Origin: a virus
Reading direction: 5' to 3' (one strand)
DNA: 34,075 nucleotides
IMG/VR virus record: IMGVR_UViG_3300005264_001333
Location: 1 to 34,075 of that record
Both the position numbers and the translations under genes were made by a program. This document shows, one piece after another, positions 1-9,100 of this stretch (position 1 is its first letter; every line of letters begins with the position of its first letter). The notes under the pieces were generated by a model, which saw only the letters and a list, made by a program, of their open reading frames with translations, ran no database searches and was not told the DNA's origin.

Positions 1-29
1 GGTTGGTTTCCCTTCCCCCTTACTATTTA

Positions 30-58
30 ATTATACTATGACACGCAAACCTTGTCAA
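30..58 (-). promoter_or_regulatory. Consensus sigma-70 promoter firing leftward
   Basis: On the minus strand the sequence reads TTGACA, 17 bases, TATAAT: both hexamers match the consensus exactly with optimal spacing. It lies after the stop codon of the AP2-HNH gene and is followed by a purine-rich, ribosome-site-like stretch (AAGGGGGAAGGG) that runs to the window edge. It should drive the next gene or operon beyond the left end, using unmodified host RNA polymerase. Confidence 0.85.
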
Positions 59-88
59 GTTTTCGTTTTCAAGACTTACTCAAAAGAA

Positions 89-619
89 TCACGACTTAAA
101 CTCCGCATGTTTCTCCACAAGCTCAAAGTTCCCCCTGCGATTGTTCAGCATATTCCCATCCTCATGTTTCACTACATAATTTTCGGGATTATCCATAATC
201 CATCTATGTAATCTATACCCATACGAATCAGCTACAAACGGCTTACCCCGCTGATAGGTTACAAACCACCTACGTGGCTTCACCTTATACAAATCATCTA
301 AATCTATAGTGGTTTTCAAACCATCGGTAAGATGAATTATACATTCTCGTTTTTCCATATCAACATCAATCTGGTTTGGAGGTACCGGAGTACCCCCGAA
401 CAAACCAATCTTTGCATTTGTGATTGCATCTTCTCCCAACCACTCCAAAGCATAGACATCATACAGTCGCCCAGCGTCTTCTTCTTTTTTACAACTACCG
501 GCATACTGTGCAAAGCCATCAACATGCACATATACGACATAGATATTACGATGCTTATGATAGGTTACCCCTTTAAATGATGAGGTGCTATTTTTTCGCT
601 TCGTATAATACTGCCCCAT
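89..619 (-). CDS. AP2-HNH homing endonuclease
   Basis: Probable free-standing homing endonuclease. Residues about 12-70 look like an AP2 DNA-binding domain (SSFKGVTYHKHRNIYVVYV, then an EEDAGRLYDVYALEW helix). The C-terminal half resembles HNH_3 nucleases: LHRWIM, then VVKHEDGNMLNNRRGNFEL, equivalent to the usual 'vvdHidgnplNNrreNL' core. One position before the catalytic His is Lys rather than His or Asp. The ATG overlaps the stop codon of the upstream M23 gene as TAATG, with GGAG about 10 bases ahead. Such genes spread by cutting uninterrupted alleles and are common in large phages. No phage function beyond mobility is implied. It could also be a domesticated DNA-binding protein if the nuclease is dead. 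Confidence 0.82.
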   Translation of the reverse strand: MGQYYTKRKNSTSSFKGVTYHKHRNIYVVYVHVDGFAQYAGSCKKEEDAGRLYDVYALEWLGEDAITNAKIGLFGGTPVPPNQIDVDMEKRECIIHLTDGLKTTIDLDDLYKVKPRRWFVTYQRGKPFVADSYGYRLHRWIMDNPENYVVKHEDGNMLNNRRGNFELVEKHAEFKS

Positions 620-1281
620 TAGCCTACTACTCCTTTATGCTTATTCTTTACGCCTTTCACCGGCCCATTTCCATTGTCATGTATATATTTATCTGGCCAC
701 AACTCTGCAGGATCAATCCGACTGCCATAATCTTTATGACTCTCATGTATCTGCATATGTAAATGCGCACCGGTAGAATATCCGGAATTTCCTATCATCC
801 CAATAGGTGCCCCCTGCTTAACTGCAACCGGCTGTCGAAAAGTTAACAAACTCTGCACCCACTTATTATAAGACTTCCGTACATCTGCTCTACTCTGTTT
901 CATATCATTATGCATACATCTGTTCAGCATCAATCTGTAGAACTCAAATTCATCCTGATGAGCAAACATATATGTTAATCCAGATTCCCCTAACAGGATA
1001 GTACAGCACCCATAGGTATCAAAGAAAAACCGTGAAAAAATATACCAGTTGCTATCTGGCCAATAAAAATCAGCTGACTGCTCCCGGTCACTACGGTGAA
1101 TCAAATGAAAAATCAATTCTCCGGCTTCAGGCGCACGTATCACGGTCTCCCGCTCCGCTTCATTACTCGCAACGATATCCCAACCCCTGTGGTAATTCGT
1201 GCGCTCTGCAATAGGCTTACTGTACGGCCTCGGGTCATAGAATCCTGTCGTGACAATTCCTTTGTATACTGGAAACTGCAT
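619..1281 (-). CDS. M23-family peptidase (LytM-like)
   Basis: Zinc metallopeptidase of the M23/LytM class, expected to cut peptide cross-bridges of peptidoglycan. Visible motifs are HRGWD (H31, D35), FAH (H108) and the HLH pair in STGAHLHMQIHE (H173, H175), the usual zinc and catalytic residues. The stretch IGMIGNSGYSTGAH is typical of the family. About 40 charged residues are inserted between H108 and HLH, longer than usual. There is no signal peptide or membrane segment, so it would need a holin or virion carriage to reach the wall. It sits after the terminase and far from the holin-like gene, so it may be an endolysin or a virion-associated wall hydrolase. The ATG overlaps the upstream stop (TAATG). 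Confidence 0.82.
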   Translation of the reverse strand: MQFPVYKGIVTTGFYDPRPYSKPIAERTNYHRGWDIVASNEAERETVIRAPEAGELIFHLIHRSDREQSADFYWPDSNWYIFSRFFFDTYGCCTILLGESGLTYMFAHQDEFEFYRLMLNRCMHNDMKQSRADVRKSYNKWVQSLLTFRQPVAVKQGAPIGMIGNSGYSTGAHLHMQIHESHKDYGSRIDPAELWPDKYIHDNGNGPVKGVKNKHKGVVG

Positions 1282-1595
1282 TATATTTTCCCCCTCATAT
1301 CATGTATATCTGTTCGATCCATATTCCCTAATAATTCCCAAATCACTGGCCACGGATTTGTTTGATGCCAAAATGCTTCAAAATCAGATATACACCCGTC
1401 AGTTTCTGCACATTTCCTAACAGCTGAAATCAAAGACAAATACGACACTAACTTAGTTTTGCGCTCTGGTATAGCATAACTAACATCAATTACCCGTACT
1501 ATTTTTTCCTGACAAACTGTGCATATTTCAGAAGTAGTTGTATTAAATTTCTCAACATCTAAATACCCCTCACAAATTACGCACTGCCGAGTCAT
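1281..1595 (-). CDS. Small protein with two CxxC knuckles
   Basis: Function not recognised. The 104-residue product begins with CVICEGYLDVEKF and then EICTVCQEK. These two CxxC pairs about 20 residues apart should bind one zinc ion, in the style of short phage zinc-ribbon proteins. The rest is helical, with tryptophans near the C-terminus (FWHQTNPWPVIWELLG). The start codon overlaps the terminase stop by four bases (ATGA), so translation is probably coupled to the terminase. The Shine-Dalgarno match is weak, which fits coupling. Position alone suggests a packaging accessory role, but that is inference. Confidence 0.7.
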   Translation of the reverse strand: MTRQCVICEGYLDVEKFNTTTSEICTVCQEKIVRVIDVSYAIPERKTKLVSYLSLISAVRKCAETDGCISDFEAFWHQTNPWPVIWELLGNMDRTDIHDMRGKI

Positions 1596-3610
1596 TTTAT
1601 GTATTGTCCACTCAGCTTCGACTCTTCGAAACCCAATTTCAATAACACCCGTAAAACATCACCCTCATGCTCATTTGTACTTTGCACAATTATATCAATA
1701 TCCACATACCCTTGTGATTCAAACATTCGCTCACACGTAACTTCTATGCGCTTTGTATTTACTTCAGGTTTAACAGCTGTCGGCTTGTTAATTTCTCGCT
1801 CTTTATTAGCTAAAAATACTTCCGGTGTTAAATCTGTCATCTTTGCAAGCTCCAGCTTATTCTCAACATCTACGGGTAGTACCTCATCAGCTTGGTCAGC
1901 AATCATACCCTTTGCACTTTCTTCAAAGAATTCCCACACACTTGAATTCGGACTCAATAAACTAGCCTGTAAACAGTATGCTTCAGCAAGAAAAAAGTGA
2001 TCGGGCTTGCTATGCCTCCACCGATATACTGATTTCTCAGGATTAGTTTCATTCGCATCTAAAACACGGGTCGATGCCATCATCTGTTCATAATAATTCC
2101 CGTGGTCTATAAACTCAGCATTCATTGGATTGATATAATTACCAAGCTCAAACCCCTGTTTAACTGCGTCAAGAATAGATGTTCTATCCATCCTAACTTC
2201 CCGAATATGTTTATGCTTGGTAAGCTCTGCTACTTTCTCTTGAAACCGACTCGACCACATATACCGAAAATCATCTTTCAACTCAGCAACCTTATGAATC
2301 TCTGGCATAGAATCTATAACACCCTGTTTCGGTCGCCATTCCCGTAAAACATCTGCAAGCTGACTGAACCCCGGAACTGTAAAAGCATCTATCAATCTAA
2401 ACTTATACCCATAGCCTACAGCATTCCGAATCTTCTCTCGAATCACAACATGTAAAACTTCACCAACATCTATACCAACATACCGAGAATATGTTTTTTC
2501 TGTCTTCACAACTGGAAATTCATAATCATCTCTACACTTATTCAAACTTGCCCGTGTTAACTTAGCACCAGCTGATGAATAAGCTTTACCTAAATCCGAA
2601 TTTTGAAAAACCTGTATCTTCCGATCATTCCCTAACGCCTTCGTATGTTTATCTATCAGCGCATCTAATGTAGTAAACTTTGAAAATAATTTACTTACCC
2701 TATACCCCTTCCATTTTCGCTTATCATAACTATGTACCCAACGCCCTTGTTTCAACCGCTCTACTACACCCCCACAATCATGAATAAGCTGTGCATCAGT
2801 ACTACTTCCGGGGATATAATGTGGATCTCTCGCCCGATAAGCATTGGCTCCTATCTGCTCTACAACGTGCTTTTCAAAATCAGGTGTGAACCATTTCCCA
2901 CATCTCGGACACTTTAAATTCCATTCTCCCTGTGTACTTTCCTGATACCGCTCATCAATTCCAAATCCCTCTACCGTAGGGTTAGAAATTTCCCTCTGAT
3001 ATGCGTAAGGTGAGGCCGTCAGCCTATCAGGGAGCAATAAAAGATTACTGAGGTCACACCTATCCAATTCATCCACATATGCGGAATCTACGGGAATTTC
3101 AATAAACTCATCCTCAACATTTGAACCTACATACGCAAGTGTACCTTTTCCAAAATGCATAAGTGACGTTCGATGTACATGCGTTTCAGCCTCTGCAACT
3201 GCCCGAGCATATCGAGGCACTTTTCTATGTAATTTATAAATTCTATTATTTACAAACCTATTCCGAATCTCATACTTCGGCAAAACATACATCACAGTCA
3301 TACCCCGTTCAGAAGCTTCAATATGACTCTGAATAATGTACAATTCTGACAATCCACACTGCACTGATTTAATAACACATTGGTTTGGTTCTTTATCAAT
3401 GTTCATATACATTGCCAATAAATAATGTGCATCTTCAAAATCCATCGGCATACCACGAGTATTCACATGATCATAAATACCAACATGTAATGCCGGATAA
3501 TTAAATGTCATCAAATCTATATCTGCCTTATGCCCTTCATTGATAACCACTTCATTTTTAGTAATCTGTTGATCAATATCTTTAACACTACTCAGTGGCA
3601 TTTGCTTCAT
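1592..3610 (-). CDS. Terminase large subunit (GpA-type)
   Basis: DNA-packaging motor: an ATPase that pumps DNA into the prohead and a nuclease that cuts concatemers. The ATP site is the deviant form seen in lambda gpA (KSARVGYSK there, KSVQCGLSE here at residues 81-89), lacking a classical GKT/S. Walker B is AYVDELD (178-183). A CPRCG knuckle follows (C234, C237). The nuclease domain opens with YVGIDVGE (D381), followed by GVIDSMPE and, near the end, KPDHFFLAEA. At 672 residues it is near the usual GpA length (about 600-650). A second in-frame ATG three codons later (position 3601) is better spaced from the upstream GGAG and may be the true start. The upstream neighbour is a probable small subunit. 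Confidence 0.85.
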   Translation of the reverse strand: MKQMPLSSVKDIDQQITKNEVVINEGHKADIDLMTFNYPALHVGIYDHVNTRGMPMDFEDAHYLLAMYMNIDKEPNQCVIKSVQCGLSELYIIQSHIEASERGMTVMYVLPKYEIRNRFVNNRIYKLHRKVPRYARAVAEAETHVHRTSLMHFGKGTLAYVGSNVEDEFIEIPVDSAYVDELDRCDLSNLLLLPDRLTASPYAYQREISNPTVEGFGIDERYQESTQGEWNLKCPRCGKWFTPDFEKHVVEQIGANAYRARDPHYIPGSSTDAQLIHDCGGVVERLKQGRWVHSYDKRKWKGYRVSKLFSKFTTLDALIDKHTKALGNDRKIQVFQNSDLGKAYSSAGAKLTRASLNKCRDDYEFPVVKTEKTYSRYVGIDVGEVLHVVIREKIRNAVGYGYKFRLIDAFTVPGFSQLADVLREWRPKQGVIDSMPEIHKVAELKDDFRYMWSSRFQEKVAELTKHKHIREVRMDRTSILDAVKQGFELGNYINPMNAEFIDHGNYYEQMMASTRVLDANETNPEKSVYRWRHSKPDHFFLAEAYCLQASLLSPNSSVWEFFEESAKGMIADQADEVLPVDVENKLELAKMTDLTPEVFLANKEREINKPTAVKPEVNTKRIEVTCERMFESQGYVDIDIIVQSTNEHEGDVLRVLLKLGFEESKLSGQYIK

Positions 3611-4292
3611 TCTCCAATATAGACTTCTTTAAATCTTCCAAATATATATTTTCTTCCCGTACTTCCGCCATCATCTCAGGTGTATATTCGAAACCTTCAG
3701 CAGTTTTAGGTACAGCTACACTCGCTTCACTTTGAGCATTTGTATTTATCTGAACCTGCATAGTATTCAAAGCCTTCGGACTCTCTGATGTAGCCTCACC
3801 ATTTACAACACCATATACAAACCTTACGGTATCTAATACCTCTTTAGCATTATCAACTGTAATGCGCATATCTAAAAGTTTGTTCATAACCTCAAAGGTT
3901 TTACGCTCCAAATTCAACCGCTGACCATACATCCACGTTTTACGCTCCATTTTAGTAACGGCAATCCATGTAATCACACCCGGATCTTTTAACCAATTCC
4001 TAATCGTAGAAGGGTTAACCCCGTATACCCGCCCCCAATCTACCCAGCTTTTATGTTCAGTAGCAAATCGAAAGGAAAAATCCCGTTTGTGTTCGGGTAA
4101 TTTCGGTAACTTTTTCAGGTCAGGTAAATCTTCAACATCGATAAACTTACTTACCCCCGGAGAAGCATAGGACTTCACAAGTGCCATAGGCCGATCTATA
4201 TCAATATGCACCTCATCAGAATTCTTTAAATACTTATTTGTTAATCGCTCCAAAGAAGAGTAATCAACTGTATCTTCAGGTGTCTTCTTCAT
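3588..4292 (-). CDS. Probable terminase small subunit
   Basis: Immediately upstream of the large terminase gene and overlapping it by about 23 bases. A helix-turn-helix is visible near residues 65-90 (WVDWGRVYGVNPSTIRNWL), the type of DNA-recognition element expected of a small terminase subunit that binds packaging sites. A helical oligomerisation-like region follows (LDMRITVDNAKEVLDTVRF). The chosen start, MKKTPED, has GGAG five bases upstream. An in-frame GTG fifteen codons earlier (4337) would give 249 residues but lacks a clear ribosome site. The identification rests on position, length and HTH, not on a specific family match. Confidence 0.6.
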   Translation of the reverse strand: MKKTPEDTVDYSSLERLTNKYLKNSDEVHIDIDRPMALVKSYASPGVSKFIDVEDLPDLKKLPKLPEHKRDFSFRFATEHKSWVDWGRVYGVNPSTIRNWLKDPGVITWIAVTKMERKTWMYGQRLNLERKTFEVMNKLLDMRITVDNAKEVLDTVRFVYGVVNGEATSESPKALNTMQVQINTNAQSEASVAVPKTAEGFEYTPEMMAEVREENIYLEDLKKSILENEANATE

Positions 4293-4710
4293 CCGTACTC
4301 CATTCTTTCTGTTCTCTAACTGAATTAGGTGCCACACGTAGTACCTTTAGCAATATTTCTACCTGTTTTGCATCTAATAAGGCAACTGATGTAGTATCAT
4401 TCACATCTAATTGTATCACGCCCCTATCAAAAGCATTACCGATTTTATCTACTACCAATGCAGGAGACTCAAAACCATCCCCCTTCGCTGTTAATGGTGG
4501 ACGCTCTACAATCTGCACAGATATTTCACCACTCACACTATAAAACTTTCGATCATCTTTATTCAGCTTTACTCGGGGTTTTCTTTTTGCGGGTAGCTTT
4601 TTCTCTACCGGAGCTGTTGCTTTCCCTATCTTTTTTAATAAGTCGTCCGCTGATTTGCTCGACCTCTTTATTGATTGTGTACCCTCTGTATTTTTTTTCC
4701 GGGGTGGCAT
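4276..4710 (-). CDS. Lys-rich protein of unknown function
   Basis: Function not recognised. The first 50 residues are strongly basic and low in complexity (MPPRKKNTEG..., KKLPAKRKPRVKLNKDD). The rest looks like a compact beta-rich domain (SVSGEISVQIVERPPL, GVIQLDVNDTTSVALLD) with a helical end. A strong ribosome site, GGAGG seven bases before ATG, supports this start even though it lies inside the upstream gene. The two genes share about 150 bases in different frames. The basic tail suggests nucleic-acid binding, but that is inference. Confidence 0.6.
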   Translation of the reverse strand: MPPRKKNTEGTQSIKRSSKSADDLLKKIGKATAPVEKKLPAKRKPRVKLNKDDRKFYSVSGEISVQIVERPPLTAKGDGFESPALVVDKIGNAFDRGVIQLDVNDTTSVALLDAKQVEILLKVLRVAPNSVREQKEWSTDEEDT

Positions 4711-4936
4711 CTGCTATCCTCCATTTCAACCATCTCTTAATTGTAAACCCTTTATAACTAATTCTACGAAAATAACCACAATCATTCCCTAAATTCCGAG
4801 TAATACATAGATGCATCCCTCTGACATCGATTTTTTTCCGTAAAAACCCGTCTTTAAACTCAGCGGTTGCAGTACAATTAGGTTGACTCCCTACAAAAAA
4901 TATAAAAGCACAGCGATTACAATGCACTCTTTTCAT
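4559..4936 (-). CDS. Small Cys-containing protein, unknown
   Basis: Function not recognised. The N-terminus has cysteines that could form a metal site or disulfides (HCNRCAFIFF, QPNCTATAEF, HLCITRN, NDCGYF), and the last 40 residues are basic and disordered-looking. AGGAG seven bases before ATG is a good ribosome site, so it is probably translated. Its 3' third overlaps the next gene out of frame for about 150 bases. In that shared stretch both products are lysine-rich tails, an unusually economical arrangement. The start overlaps the end of the upstream gene by about 20 bases. Confidence 0.55.
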   Translation of the reverse strand: MKRVHCNRCAFIFFVGSQPNCTATAEFKDGFLRKKIDVRGMHLCITRNLGNDCGYFRRISYKGFTIKRWLKWRIADATPEKKYRGYTINKEVEQISGRLIKKDRESNSSGREKATRKKKTPSKAE

Positions 4937-5585
4937 AATACGCTCCTAATAAATAAGTATCTAATATCTGCGAATTTAATATGTATGTCTCTTCTCGCTC
5001 ATACCCTAAATCAATGGCAATGTACGTTTTTTCAAACTCTTTACAATCATCGTGGATAGGTAGATGCTTAAAAGCACCACACTCACAAGATAATCGAGAA
5101 TTATATGTCGCATAAATATAAGGAACCCCGGTAATCACCCATTCAAAACATCGTAAAAATGCAGAATTCTCAATAGCATATGATTTTAATTCAGGTAAAT
5201 ACCCTAACCCATATAGTGAGAACCGCTTAATCTTACCATCTGAAAAGGCATCTTTAAATTGTAACTCACGATCAAATGCTGTTGCATAAGGTATAGCTAG
5301 CCCTAACCCCTCCATATTCGGCAACTTGTCTGTATATTTTGCAACAATCGTCACCTTGTCTCTCGGCCAATCATCAAACCAAGCCAACTGATCGGGTCTA
5401 CAAAAAACACTTTGGACAACTGTTATCAAGGGTACAAGACTCTCCGGAAAAGCATCCAATGTAGTAAAATCTACATGCACAGACCTATTATGAACCTTTA
5501 ATACTTCCGCCCCACAGATCACAGAATTTACAACACCTTTACTCTTCTGATACTGGTAATACGGCAGTCTCTGTAGAATCCGCAT
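4917..5585 (-). CDS. Conserved-looking protein of unknown function
   Basis: I do not recognise this 222-residue protein. It is a well-formed globular sequence with alternating strands and helices (VHVDFTTLDAF, DKVTIVAKYTD, KIKRFSLYGLGYLPELKSY, FEWVITGVPYIYATY), reminiscent of an alpha/beta barrel. A very distant relation to phage transglycosylase-like barrels crossed my mind but no catalytic signature is visible. CECGAFKH and later HDDC could form a zinc site. The ATG lies inside the upstream gene, next to a run of seven G in a GA-rich stretch that can serve as ribosome site. The gene sits between a dUTPase-fold-like protein and small unknown proteins. Confidence 0.55.
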   Translation of the reverse strand: MRILQRLPYYQYQKSKGVVNSVICGAEVLKVHNRSVHVDFTTLDAFPESLVPLITVVQSVFCRPDQLAWFDDWPRDKVTIVAKYTDKLPNMEGLGLAIPYATAFDRELQFKDAFSDGKIKRFSLYGLGYLPELKSYAIENSAFLRCFEWVITGVPYIYATYNSRLSCECGAFKHLPIHDDCKEFEKTYIAIDLGYEREETYILNSQILDTYLLGAYYEKSAL

Positions 5586-6108
5586 CCTTCCCCCCCTTCT
5601 TCTCTTTAGTGGTGGTTCCTTTTCCCTTACCTTTTGCGGATATCTTCTTTTCTGCTACCGACACATCTTTAAGAACCAAATCACACAATGTGACCATACT
5701 ATCTAACTCAGCCTTCCGGGTACAATACAACCCAAATTCTATAGCCCCAGCTTTACTAATTTCTGAACTAGTGATAACCCCACCCATCATAGCAAGATCA
5801 GCATTACCTATAATTTCAGCGACAACCCCTTTAGGTAAATCCTCAACCAACTCAATCTGAGTAGTTATCTGATATGAACACCCTGCTCTAAAATAAAACG
5901 GTATACGGGAAGTCATAGGTGAGAATAATCTACCATGCCCCACAACCTGCTCCCGAGTACCATTAAAATAAATCTGAACTCTACCTTCTGCCTGTCTAAC
6001 AAAATGCATCCTCAGTGCTAATTTTTCATCATTTATTTCTAAACGACCCCATGCCCCCTCCCCTACGGAGCTAAATTTCTCTTCCAATTTACTTACGGAT
6101 AATCGCAT
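5539..6108 (-). CDS. Possible dUTPase/dCTP-deaminase-fold protein
   Basis: Tentative. The stretch ELVEDLPKGVVAEIIGNADLA (split: LPKGVVAEIIGN at about 92-103, then MMGGVITSSEISKAGAIEF) has the rhythm of trimeric dUTPases and dCTP deaminases ('lP.g..a.i..rSgla..g......g.id.gy.Gei.'). The catalytic Ser/Arg of motif 2 and the Asp/Tyr of motif 3 are not evident. If the fold is right, the enzyme may be inactive or act on another nucleotide. The C-terminus is a Lys/Gly-rich tail. The gene is coupled to the polymerase stop (TAATG) with GGAGG six bases before ATG. It could equally be an unrelated beta-sandwich protein. Confidence 0.4.
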   Translation of the reverse strand: MRLSVSKLEEKFSSVGEGAWGRLEINDEKLALRMHFVRQAEGRVQIYFNGTREQVVGHGRLFSPMTSRIPFYFRAGCSYQITTQIELVEDLPKGVVAEIIGNADLAMMGGVITSSEISKAGAIEFGLYCTRKAELDSMVTLCDLVLKDVSVAEKKISAKGKGKGTTTKEKKGGKDADSTETAVLPVSEE

Positions 6109-9100
6109 TATCTGCCTCCTACTTTATATCCTACTGACTCAAATATTTTTTTAACCCGAGAATCATTTCCAGATCCCCATCGGGTCATTGTTTCAATCTC
6201 AACTCGCATACGTACTGGTAATATTTTAAGAGGTGTCTCAAAAGCGATTGTAACCATATCTTTTAAATCATCAATCTCAGGCTCTACTGCGTCTATGATA
6301 ACACAGTCATGTACAGTATGTACAATATCTGAATCCGCTTTCATTTTCCGCATAGCCCGATCAACTCTCACAATACCATTCTGCGTATAATCAGATGCAC
6401 CACTTTGTATAGGTGCATTTTTCCCTTGCCGACACGCACGGGCAACAGCGTACTCATCATCTCGCTGTGCATCTGGTAAATGGCGTTTCCGATTAAACAA
6501 CGACATCACATACCCATGTTCTATAACAAACTTATCTGACCAATCCAAGTAAGAAGCCACAGCTGGTAACATTTTAAAGTACCGGTACATAAAGTCTTCA
6601 ATTTCTTCAACAGGTAAACCCAATATTTTAGATAATCCAACTGCACTGATACCATACACCAATCCAAAATTCACACGCTTCGCAATCAACCGCTCTGCTT
6701 TAGTAGGTTTATTATCTTCGGGTAAACCCATAACCAAATTATAAGTATCAGCGTGTAAGTCCCGCCCCTCTCGAAATGCCCGTAAAAAGAATTCCTCACC
6801 ACTTACAACTGCTAAATACACAAGCTCTGCAGACTTCAAATCTGCTTCAAGTAACTGTCTACCCTCCGAAGCAATATACATCGACCGTAGAAAACCATCG
6901 TTAGGTACATTCTGCAAAGATGGTTTTGAACAATTATGTACTAAAAAACCATTAGCAACAAATGACTCATCTACATCTACAGTGAGATCGAAGACTTGTA
7001 TTTCTCCCACAAAGGTGAATGCCTTAACCCTTTCCACTTGCGGTGTAACTTGGTATGCCCTGCTTTTGTGCATAGTACCAAATTGTCCCTTTGATTGTTT
7101 AAAGGATTGCCATCGATATGATGCACCACTAATGAACTGTCTAAATCTGCCGGGTGTATGCCTAACATTTGTGCCATTATTATCCTGTGATAAAAATAAG
7201 GTTTGCCATCTACATTTAAAACTAAATAACCATAACCATCTGGACGTACTCCCTTCCAATTGGGATGGTCTTCTCCTTTTCGCCCTGTCATATAGTTTTT
7301 CCCAGCAATCTTGGATCGAGAATACCTTATTGCTTTTTCTGCTTGATACACTTCCTTCGTTAATACTTTCTGTAAAGCCCCTCTCACATTCTGCACTGTT
7401 GTGTCCAATGCCTTTGCAATTTGAGTTACAGTTGGTTTTGAGACCGTCCCAACATACATTTTCCGAACATTTTCCAGAAATTCTACATCGTTCATATGCA
7501 TCTTTGATATTGACATAATATAACTCCCTAACATCCTTTGCTTCCACCCAACCATCTGGTGTATAGAATTTATGGTCAGTTGTGCAAAATATATCACGGT
7601 CTCTACCTATCGTCAACTTATACACAGGTCTAACACCTTGATCAATAAGCTGATCAATACGTCTAACTACCCCTTTATGAGATATAGTTAACATACCCGC
7701 CTTTACATCTTCTATAGGTATGCATCCCTTATTAGTTACAATTAACGTTCCTTTTGCTAAACAACTCAATCTACCGGTAACAGTTCCTGTAAAATTAAAA
7801 TTGGTATGTACCCGCCCATCCAAACCACTGAAAGTTATAGCTTGTTTAGCATGTGTCCCTATCATAGTTTTCAAGTAACTATAATCAGATAAATACTGTG
7901 CTACCTCTCCATTTTTCTGCTCAGCACAATAGTCAATACTTTTTGCATCCACGCTGTATCCAGTTTTAGTTTTACGCAAAGGTTTTAACTTCAAATCCTT
8001 AAAGAGAACTGCTTGCAATTGGGTACCTGAATTTATATTAAACTTACGACCGGCACAACCATAAATACTTTCTTCAAGTTTATGTTTTACAGCATCCCCT
8101 GTATCAATTAAATACTCTACCCATTCCCGGTCTACTCTAAAACCATTAACCTCTGCCCTACTTGCAACTGCTCTGGCGGGCATAGTGATCTTACTGAAAA
8201 GAGGAAGTAACCCAGCAGTTCGCAATTTCTTTTTCTGCTGAACATATAATGTAAATGTGGATGTAGCATCAAGCCCACCATACTTAGATATTAACTCAAA
8301 TGGAATCTCACTATAATCTTCTTTAATTTTATGCGCCTTCTTATATAAATCAAGCTCAAAATCATACCCCCCATAGGAAGTAAATACCCATGATAAATCT
8401 TTTAAATTACAGGGGAAATTCTCATCAAGCATCTGCGCACCAATCATGGTATCCCAACAGTTACGGGTATATATTGACCAGCTTTCTCCGGAATGAACAC
8501 GGGCTTCGAAAGCCATATTATGCATTATTTTCAAATGTTTTGGATTTCGTAATAATTTTATGTACTGGTGAAATACAACAGGGTCTTCCATCAAAGTATC
8601 AATATGCATATACCAACCCTGCGTTTCTGATACTGCAAAAGAACAACCTATAATATATTTACGCTCCTCCCCCTTCCCCCCGGTTTCGATATCATATGAG
8701 AATACCCCTGCCTCTTCACATTTTCTTATTACTGCTAAAGCTTGCTTCGGAGTACTTATAACAGTATTCTTTGGATAAGGTGCAACCGGATAATCATTAT
8801 TGCAATATTCATTCATCAATTCCAAATCAGATATTGCCTTCTCCGTATCGTAGGTCAATCCATTTAGATCTTTATTCCATAAAAATGTAGGTGAAGTCAT
8901 CGGAATAACCCAACAATTAAACTCTCTATGCCAAATTGCTTTTCCCCGCCATTTCATTATACCTGATACCTTGGCATCTTTCTTATCTGCCTTCTTATAC
9001 GCAAACCACAGTACACTGGCAAGTGCTACATTTCCCATCACACCAATTACTTTAGGCTTATGTTTCTTTACTTCAGCCTCTAAATAGGAATAACATTGTA

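Noticed and set aside
1599-2000. 133-codon plus-strand frame opposite the terminase gene
   Set aside because: Antisense to strongly supported terminase coding; no motif and no ribosome site.
1592-3610. Terminase regarded as dead because it lacks GKT/GKS
   Set aside because: Lambda gpA-type terminases use the deviant KSARVGYSK form, which KSVQCGLSE matches, so the ATPase is probably active.
5539-5600. Programmed frameshift at the G7 run as a tail-chaperone type gpG/gpGT
   Set aside because: Neighbours are replication genes rather than a tape measure, and the downstream gene has its own ATG; kept only as a minor remark.
6982-7518. 178-codon plus-strand frame opposite the nested HNH gene
   Set aside because: Product is Leu/Ser/Cys-rich with no motif and no convincing ribosome site; it is the antisense shadow of the region that is already open in two minus-strand frames.
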